From Prolixibacteraceae bacterium (GTDB lineage Bacteria; Bacteroidota; Bacteroidia; Bacteroidales; Prolixibacteraceae), in assembly GCA_009782655.1 (NCBI GenBank), contig WRIQ01000008.1:1-13241 (forward strand): a DNA stretch of 13,241 nucleotides, written 5' to 3'. The notes under the pieces were generated by a model. That model did not search any database. It was given only the letters and a program-made list of their open reading frames with translations, and was not told where the DNA came from. Shown here piece after piece: positions 7,574 to 13,241 of this stretch (positions are counted from its first letter, which is position 1; every line of letters starts with the position of its first letter). A program made the translations under genes and the position numbers.

Positions 7574-7618
7574 ATGGGGTTCGGAGTCCTGCGGATGTCA
7601 GTCAAATTGAAAAAATAA
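7574..7618 (+). CDS. Possible 14-codon leader ORF overlapping the recQ start
   Basis: An ATG at 7574 (second in-frame ATG at 7595) opens a short frame reading MGFGVLRMSVKLKK. Its stop at 7616-7618 overlaps the recQ ATG as TAATG. Such an overlap permits translational coupling, where ribosomes ending on the leader restart on recQ. The peptide is not recognisable and may be untranslated. The arrangement is seen directly; any function is inference. Confidence 0.2.
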   Translation: MGFGVLRMSVKLKK

Positions 7619-9801
7619 TGTCGAAATCTTTGTCGTTAACAGATCATTTGCAGAAATTTTTCGGGTTCGATCGATTTAAAGGCGAACAGGAAGAAGCCAT
7701 CGACAGCATCCTCGAAGGCAACAATACATTTGTGCTCATGCCCACCGGTGGCGGCAAGTCGCTAATTTACCAGCTTCCTGCGCTCATTATGGAAGGCACG
7801 GCCATTGTGATCTCGCCGCTCATCGCCTTGATGAAAAACCAGGTAGATTCCATTCGCGGCATATCAACCGAGGACAACATAGCCCATTTTCTAAACTCTT
7901 CGTTGACGAAACTGGCCATTCAGGAGGTTAAAGAAGATATTTTGTCGGGCAAAACAAAATTGCTTTATGTGGCTCCGGAATCGCTCACCAAGGAGGAAAA
8001 TATCGAATTTCTGAAGAATGTGAAAATTTCGTTTTACGCCGTCGACGAGGCGCATTGCATATCGGAATGGGGGCACGACTTCAGGCCTGAATACAGGCGC
8101 ATACGCCCCATCATTCATGAAATCGGCGAGGCGCCCGTTGTTGCCCTGACGGCTACAGCCACCGCCAAAGTACAGCACGACATTCAGAAAAATCTGGGTA
8201 TCCTGGATGCAAAAGTTTTTAAAGCTTCTTTTAACAGGCCCAACCTGTACTATGAAATCAGGCCGAAAGTAAAACCCGAAAACCAGCTCATCCGGTTTAT
8301 TAAGGAAAACGCAGGAAAATCGGGCATTATCTATTGCCTCAGCCGCAAAAAAGTGGAAGAACTTGCCGAAATACTGAGCATAAACGGCATCAAAGTATTG
8401 CCATATCATGCCGGTATGGATGCGCAAACCCGCTCCACAAACCAAGATAAATTCCTGATGGAAGAAGTGGATGTCATGGTGGCTACCATTGCATTCGGCA
8501 TGGGCATCGACAAACCCGACGTGCGTTTTGTGGTTCACTACGACATTCCCAAAAGCCTCGAAGGCTACTATCAAGAAACGGGACGCGCGGGACGCGACGG
8601 CGGCGAAGGAAAATGCATCACTTTTTACAGCTACAAGGATATTCAGAAACTCGACAAATTCATGAACGGCAAACCGGTGGCCGAACAGGAAATAGGAAGG
8701 CAATTGCTGCTCGACACGGTTTCCTACGCCGAAACCGCCATATGCCGACGGATTATCCTGCTGCACTATTTCGGTGAAAAATATGAAGAAGAAAATTGCG
8801 CCAACTGCGACAACTGCCTCAATCCAAAGAAATATATCGAAGCCAGCGACGAAATCGTCCGCCTGCTTGAGGCCATCCTCGAAGTAAAGGAAAAATACAA
8901 AGCCGAACACCTTATTGACATCCTCACGGGAAAATCGACCGCTGCCGTTAAATCGTTCCGCCACGACACGCTGGAAGCTTTCGGCAACGGCGAAGACCAC
9001 GACGAGCATTTCTGGAATGCCGTGGTGCGCCAGTCGATGGTCGCAGGGCTTTTCAATAAAGACATAGAAAACTACGGCATTTTGCAGGTCACTAACGCCG
9101 GACACGAATTTCTGAAAAACCCGCAGCCTTTCCAGCTTGTGGTCAACCAGCGCTTCGACGACGAAGAAGAAGACTCCGTGGCAGGCGCGCCCACCGGCGG
9201 CTCGGGCGGCGATCCCGAACTGTTCAACATGCTTAGGGATTTGCGGAAATCAATAGCCAAAAAAGCCGACCTCCCGCCCTACGTCATTTTTCAAGACCCG
9301 TCGTTGGCCGACATGTCGATTCAGTATCCCATCTCGCTCGATGAATTGCAGAAAATACAAGGCGTAGGTCAGGGGAAAGCGCAACGTTACGGCAAAGATT
9401 TCGTGGCGCTGATAAAAAAATATGTCGAAGAAAATGAGATAGAACGTCCTCAGGATATGGTGGTACGCTCGGTGGCCAACAAATCGAAATTGAAAGTTTA
9501 CATCATACAAAGCATCGACAGGAAATTGTCGCTGGAAGACATCGCCGATGCCAAAGGAATGGAATTTTCAGACCTGCTTACCGAAATTGAAGCCATCGTG
9601 CACTCCGGAACCCGAATCAATATCGATTATTATATCAACGAAATACTCGAAGAAGAGTATCAGGACGACATATTCGAATATTTTCGCGAAGCCGAAACCG
9701 ATTCCATTGAAAACGCCGTGGCCGAACTGGGTGAAAGCGATTTCACCAGCGACCACATCAGATTGATGCGCATCAAGTTCCTTTCGGACATGGGAAACTA
9801 A
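7618..9801 (+). CDS. recQ: ATP-dependent DNA helicase RecQ
   Basis: This 727-residue 3'-5' superfamily 2 helicase unwinds DNA in recombination and fork repair, classically supplying single strands to RecJ and RecA in the RecF pathway. Domains in order: Q-motif region with FGFDRFKGEQEEAI (15-28); Walker A MPTGGGKS with K47; DEAH at 143-146 inside AVDEAHC; the second RecA lobe ending in motif VI QETGRAGRDG (319-328) with arginine-finger candidates R323 and R326; the RQC zinc site C376, C394, C397, C400, matching the E. coli cysteine pattern; a winged helix to about 510; an acidic then Gly-rich linker; an HRDC domain (about 533-605); and a further C-terminal helical/HTH-like region (about 620-727). 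The last makes it about 120 residues longer than the E. coli enzyme, as is common in Bacteroidota. All key residues are intact. It is transcribed away from the radical SAM unit. Confidence 0.97.
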   Translation: MSKSLSLTDHLQKFFGFDRFKGEQEEAIDSILEGNNTFVLMPTGGGKSLIYQLPALIMEGTAIVISPLIALMKNQVDSIRGISTEDNIAHFLNSSLTKLAIQEVKEDILSGKTKLLYVAPESLTKEENIEFLKNVKISFYAVDEAHCISEWGHDFRPEYRRIRPIIHEIGEAPVVALTATATAKVQHDIQKNLGILDAKVFKASFNRPNLYYEIRPKVKPENQLIRFIKENAGKSGIIYCLSRKKVEELAEILSINGIKVLPYHAGMDAQTRSTNQDKFLMEEVDVMVATIAFGMGIDKPDVRFVVHYDIPKSLEGYYQETGRAGRDGGEGKCITFYSYKDIQKLDKFMNGKPVAEQEIGRQLLLDTVSYAETAICRRIILLHYFGEKYEEENCANCDNCLNPKKYIEASDEIVRLLEAILEVKEKYKAEHLIDILTGKSTAAVKSFRHDTLEAFGNGEDHDEHFWNAVVRQSMVAGLFNKDIENYGILQVTNAGHEFLKNPQPFQLVVNQRFDDEEEDSVAGAPTGGSGGDPELFNMLRDLRKSIAKKADLPPYVIFQDPSLADMSIQYPISLDELQKIQGVGQGKAQRYGKDFVALIKKYVEENEIERPQDMVVRSVANKSKLKVYIIQSIDRKLSLEDIADAKGMEFSDLLTEIEAIVHSGTRINIDYYINEILEEEYQDDIFEYFREAETDSIENAVAELGESDFTSDHIRLMRIKFLSDMGN

Positions 9802-9951
9802 TTGCTAAAAAACCTAAAAAGCGCTATGCAAAGCAGTTAGGTGAAAAATGGGGCATCAAAAACATTTCATGATATTGACAGATAACGACTTACTTTCCAA
9901 TAAGATTAACAACACATTTTTTGAAAATTATAACCCTGCAATTCCGTCAGT

Positions 9952-11400
9952 ATGAAAATTTTTTTGCCGGTTCTGCTTTTCATTTTATCGTTTCAAAGTT
10001 TTGGGCAGGAAATTGCTTCAAAAATCGACAGGGAGGAGCTGAAATTTTTTGTAAAAACGCTTACTTCGGCTTCTTTTGAAGGCAGAGGCGTCGATACTCA
10101 GGGACACAAAAAAGCGCAGGAATTTATTGCCGACAGGTTTGCTGTCCTGCAACTGGAGCCCTTTTCTGGCGACGGTTATTTAGAGAAATTCTCCCTGAGC
10201 CAGAGCTATTGGAACGACATATATATAAAAACGCAAAATGGCAAAACGCTGTGGAATTTCGATAAAATGTTGTTACAGAACAGGAATACGCAGAATGAAG
10301 AAACGGAAAAAGAAGTGGTTTTCGGCGGATTCGGCACGCAGGAGGAACTGGATCGCATTGATGTGGAAAACCGTTATGTTCTGGTTTTCCTGCTGAAACT
10401 CAAAGACAAATTCGGCATCGAAGAAAGGCTCAGTCGGAGAAATGCCGCAGGGCTCATTGTTTTCCATACCGACGACAGACGTTTCGAAAGTATGAAACGC
10501 ACGCTCAAAGAACATTGTAACGCAAAAAAATATACAATTTCTGAATATCGTGACACGCTGGCGCTCGCCCCGCAACCCAAAGCCCTTCTCGATTCATTGT
10601 CCAACATCATCATTCCCGGAACGGAATTGAAAAATATAATGGGATTGCCAAAAAATAAACTGATCAAACTGGCTAAAAAAGGAAAGGCCGACGCTGTGCC
10701 CGCAGTTGCAATCAAAGTTAAATTTGAAAGAATCGAAAACGAAATAGAAACAGCCAATGTGGTCGGAATAGTGCGAGGCGAAACCGACACAGTCATTATT
10801 GTATCAGCGCATTACGATCATCTGGGAAAGGAGGGAAACCTTTTTTACCCGGGCGCCGACGACAACGCGTCGGGCGTCGCCGCGCTGCTCGAGCTTGCCG
10901 AAGAATTCTCCCTCTGCGAAAACCTGAAATATACGATGCTTTTTCTGGCAACGTCAGCCGAAGAAAGCGGCTTGTTGGGCTCTTATTATCATGTCAGTCA
11001 ATCCGGTTTCGACCCGCAAAAGGTTATCTGCAATCTCAACATCGACATGATTTCGCGGTGCGACGGAAAACATACAGATTGCCGATACCTCTATTGCATA
11101 AGCGATAATCAGCCGGAAGCGCTTGATAGCCTTGTCAGAGAAGCCGATCGTCTTTATCATGCCTGTTCGTTCGATTATTCTGGAAACGGCTCCGGTTTTG
11201 GAAGCCTTTCTTCCCGCTCCGACAGCCACAATTTTGTGAAGCGGGGCGTCCCTTCTATCCTGTTTTTTGGGGGTATGCACAACGATTACCATAAGCCCGA
11301 CGACACAATGGATAAAATTGATTTTAAAATTTTGGAAAGCCGTGTACAGCAAATCGGCATCGTTATAAAGCTGTTGCAGGAAAAAGGCTTTTCCCGTTGA
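9952..11400 (+). CDS. Secreted M28-family zinc metallopeptidase
   Basis: This 482-residue protein has a Sec signal peptide (hydrophobic to about residue 18, SFG|Q), so it acts in the periplasm or outside the cell. A PA-like insert is suggested by FGGFGTQEELDRID and RYVLVFLL with NAAGLIVFHTD (about residues 120-180). The M28 catalytic domain starts near residue 260. The two-zinc site is complete: H287 in AHYDHLG, D303/D304 in GADDNASG, E337/E338 in SAEESG, D365 in NIDM, and H447 in YHKPDDT. Known members are aminopeptidases or carboxypeptidases that remove single residues from peptides; whether this one is amino- or carboxy-specific cannot be told. The gene starts 150 bp after recQ and ends 23 bp from the convergent recJ stop. 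No functional link to either is apparent. I found no clear promoter in the 150-bp gap, so it may have its own weak one or be read through from recQ. Confidence 0.93.
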   Translation: MKIFLPVLLFILSFQSFGQEIASKIDREELKFFVKTLTSASFEGRGVDTQGHKKAQEFIADRFAVLQLEPFSGDGYLEKFSLSQSYWNDIYIKTQNGKTLWNFDKMLLQNRNTQNEETEKEVVFGGFGTQEELDRIDVENRYVLVFLLKLKDKFGIEERLSRRNAAGLIVFHTDDRRFESMKRTLKEHCNAKKYTISEYRDTLALAPQPKALLDSLSNIIIPGTELKNIMGLPKNKLIKLAKKGKADAVPAVAIKVKFERIENEIETANVVGIVRGETDTVIIVSAHYDHLGKEGNLFYPGADDNASGVAALLELAEEFSLCENLKYTMLFLATSAEESGLLGSYYHVSQSGFDPQKVICNLNIDMISRCDGKHTDCRYLYCISDNQPEALDSLVREADRLYHACSFDYSGNGSGFGSLSSRSDSHNFVKRGVPSILFFGGMHNDYHKPDDTMDKIDFKILESRVQQIGIVIKLLQEKGFSR

Positions 11401-11423
11401 AGTGAAAGCACAGCTTCAGTTTA

Positions 11424-13151
11424 TTAAATATCCTTGATGCGTATATCTCTGACATACAGTTGTAAATTGGTTTTTCCCCTGAATTCGTTGATGGCAATCG
11501 AGTAACAAATGTCGAAGGGCATTCCCGATTTGATGAGCGGAAATTTGTCGGCCATATTAAAAGCGATACCGGCATAAACGGTGGATGAATCGTCAGGTTC
11601 CATCAGATCGAGTTTTATGTGTTCCGAGTTTTTACCCACCAGTCGGCTTGTGCCTGCATCAATCACATCTTCGGAAATAAAAATCGGCTGCATGTTATGC
11701 GGCCCGAAAGGTTCAAATTGCTTTAGCAACCGATAGAAACGGGGCGTTATTTCGTGCAGCGGGATGCGCGAGTCCACTTCTATGGATTGAAGTTGGGGCC
11801 TTCCCGCCAATGTTGTCGTAACGATATCTTCGAAGCGACGGGCAAATTCGGAGATATTTTCAATTTTCAGAGTGAGTCCGGCGGCAAACATATGCCCGCC
11901 ATACGACTCGAGCAGATCGCTGCACAGGCCAATGGTTTCATACAAGTCGAAATCTTTTACCGAGCGTGCCGAGCCGGTTGCCATACCGTTCGATTCAGTG
12001 AGTACAACGGTAGGGCGGTTGAAAATTTCTGTCAGGCGCGACGCAACAATTCCCACAACTCCCTTGTGCCAGTCGCGGTTATAAATCACGGTACTGTTTC
12101 TATTTTTCATCTCCTCATCGTTCGAGATCATGTCAAGAGCGTCTTGGGTAATATCCCTGTCGAGGGTTTTTCTGATTTCGTTGTATGAGTCTATTTCGTC
12201 GCCCAGGGCATCGGAACGCGCTTCGTCGGCCGAAACCATAATCTGAACCGATTTTTTGCCGTGCTCAATGCGCCCGGAAGCATTCAGGCGAGGGCCAATT
12301 TTGAAAACAATGTCGCTGATATTGATCGCGCCCATTTTCAAACCCGACAGATTGATAATGGTTTGCAGTCCCAACCCGGGATTGGTATTTAGTTTTTTCA
12401 ACCCGTACCATGCCAAAACGCGGTTTTCTCCCGTTATGGGCACAATATCGGAGGCGATGCTGACAACGATCAAATCGAGCAACGAATAGAGTTTTTCTTT
12501 GTCGAGGTTATTCTTATCGGTGAACGCCTGAAGCAGCTTGAAACCTACGCCGCATCCCGATAGTTCTTTATACGGGTATTTGCAGTCAGGACGTTTGGGG
12601 TCGAGAACGGCAACAGCGTCAGGTATCTTATCGCTGGGATTATGATGGTCGCAAATGATGAAGTCGACGCCTTTTTGCTTGGCTTGCCTGATTTTTTCGA
12701 CGGCTTTTATTCCGCAATCGAGCACGATAACCAGCGAAACATTATTTTCCGCTGCATATTCAATACTGCGGGGCGAAATGCCGTATCCTTCGGTGTAACG
12801 GTCGGGTATGTAAAATTCAAGGTTGTCGATATATTCTTTCAGGAAGATATACATCATGGCCACCGATGTTGTTCCATCCACATCGTAATCGCCATAGATC
12901 AATATTTTTTCCTGATTATCAATGGCTTTTTCGAGGCGTTCCACAGCTTTGTCCATATCTTTCATCAGATAGGGATCGTGCAAGTCGGCAAGGCGTGGGC
13001 GAAAGAAAGTTCTGGCTTCATTAAATGTTTTTATGCCTCTTTGAACCAAAAGATTTGCAATGACCATACTTACATTTAATGCCGCCGATAAATGTTTGAT
13101 ATCATTAATATCACCATGTGATTTTATTTCCCAAACCTTGTTGTTATTCAT
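11424..13151 (-). CDS. recJ: Single-stranded-DNA-specific exonuclease RecJ
   Basis: This 575-residue protein, the usual length, is a DHH-superfamily nuclease that degrades single-stranded DNA 5' to 3' in recombination and mismatch or base excision repair. The metal-binding motifs are in order: GDYDVDG (87-93; D88, D90, D92), LDCG (D145), CDHHNP (D168-H169-H170) and ASDIVP (D235). The DHHA1 part follows with HKGVVGIVASR (362-372), GSARS (393-397) and GGHMFAAG (418-425). The C-terminal 120 residues form the OB-fold DNA-binding domain, including FEPFGPHNMQPIF (479-491). The ATG at 13151 is supported by the family-typical N-terminus (W7 in KVWEI) and a -7 element 40 bp upstream. It is convergent with the M28 peptidase and lies two genes from recQ, its functional partner. 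Confidence 0.97.
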   Translation of the reverse strand: MNNNKVWEIKSHGDINDIKHLSAALNVSMVIANLLVQRGIKTFNEARTFFRPRLADLHDPYLMKDMDKAVERLEKAIDNQEKILIYGDYDVDGTTSVAMMYIFLKEYIDNLEFYIPDRYTEGYGISPRSIEYAAENNVSLVIVLDCGIKAVEKIRQAKQKGVDFIICDHHNPSDKIPDAVAVLDPKRPDCKYPYKELSGCGVGFKLLQAFTDKNNLDKEKLYSLLDLIVVSIASDIVPITGENRVLAWYGLKKLNTNPGLGLQTIINLSGLKMGAINISDIVFKIGPRLNASGRIEHGKKSVQIMVSADEARSDALGDEIDSYNEIRKTLDRDITQDALDMISNDEEMKNRNSTVIYNRDWHKGVVGIVASRLTEIFNRPTVVLTESNGMATGSARSVKDFDLYETIGLCSDLLESYGGHMFAAGLTLKIENISEFARRFEDIVTTTLAGRPQLQSIEVDSRIPLHEITPRFYRLLKQFEPFGPHNMQPIFISEDVIDAGTSRLVGKNSEHIKLDLMEPDDSSTVYAGIAFNMADKFPLIKSGMPFDICYSIAINEFRGKTNLQLYVRDIRIKDI

Positions 13152-13190
13152 AACATCTAATCTGCTGCTACCCGAAGCTCATAATTTATG

Positions 13191-13198
13191 CAAAGATA
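13191..13198 (-). promoter_or_regulatory. -7 element of the recJ promoter
   Basis: On the minus strand TATCTTTG is an exact match to the Bacteroidota TAnnTTTG -7 element. Transcription would start near 13184, giving a leader of about 33 nt. The -33 region has no clear TTTG at 19-21 bases, so the promoter may be weak or depend on an activator. Confidence 0.5.
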
Positions 13199-13241
13199 CA
13201 AAAAGCGTGGCGAACTATTTCATAAAAAGATTTAAAGGGGA

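Larger units (their letters stand above)
7138..7617. other. AT-rich divergent intergenic region
   Basis: These 480 bases separate the leftward radical SAM/msrC unit from rightward recQ. I find no open frame of coding character, no tRNA-like fold and no repeat array. It holds a minus-strand promoter close to 7148-7180 and a plus-strand promoter candidate at 7408-7438. A short hairpin lies at 7443-7462, and a 14-codon ORF at 7574-7618 ends on the recQ start. Between about 7181 and 7407 I see only AT-rich sequence with a few 4-bp inverted repeats that I do not consider meaningful. Confidence 0.6.

Noticed and set aside
7891..9105. 404-codon minus-strand frame inside recQ
   Set aside because: It is Phe/Val-rich, as expected for the antisense of an E/K-rich gene, and overlaps intact helicase motifs.
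9812..9842. Inverted repeat ACCTAA / TTAGGT downstream of recQ
   Set aside because: Six-base arms around a 19-base loop, with no T-run on the plus strand; not a convincing terminator.
11403..11418. Small hairpin (TGAAAGC, ACA loop, GCTTCA) between the M28 and recJ stops, a possible terminator
   Set aside because: The stem is six pairs with a bulged A and the following GTTTATTAAAT is not a proper T-tract; too weak to call.

Overview
The window comes from a member of the Bacteroidota, probably Bacteroidales or a relative. The evidence is the AT-rich spacers with TAnnTTTG-type -7 promoter elements, the lack of strong Shine-Dalgarno sequences, a RecQ with the extended C-terminus common in that phylum, and secreted glycan- and peptide-degrading enzymes. 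No rRNA, tRNA, CRISPR array, transposase, integrase or phage gene was seen.

Left part (1-5797, + strand): a carbohydrate-use segment. It starts with the last codons of a gene resembling a D-2-hydroxyacid dehydrogenase, followed by a RhaT-family sugar:proton symporter. Next is a small, markedly AT-rich secreted protein that resembles the fulvocin C-related family. Then come a secreted GH38 alpha-mannosidase-type enzyme and a Tat-exported right-handed beta-helix protein with a GH28-like aspartate triad. Apart from the AT-rich gene, this reads as extracytoplasmic glycan trimming plus uptake and cytoplasmic metabolism of a sugar, possibly a deoxyhexose or pectic sugar. No SusC/SusD pair or regulator lies inside the window.

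Middle part (5820-7131, - strand): a two-gene unit with a radical SAM protein of the COG0731 type upstream and free methionine-(R)-sulfoxide reductase downstream. A good Bacteroidota-type promoter precedes it. A 480-bp AT-rich divergent intergenic region (7138-7617) separates it from recQ and carries promoter candidates on both strands.

Right part (7618-13151): recQ (+), a secreted M28 zinc peptidase (+), and convergently recJ (-), which has its own -7 element just upstream. RecQ helicase and RecJ 5'-3' single-strand exonuclease are partners in RecF-pathway end processing. The peptidase between them has no evident link to DNA repair.

I do not see a convincing undescribed multi-gene system. 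The best leads are the AT-rich fulvocin-like gene with an attC-like motif directly after its stop, the GH38 / beta-helix / RhaT-family combination, the altered GH28-like active site, and the recQ leader with a short ORF whose stop overlaps the recQ start.
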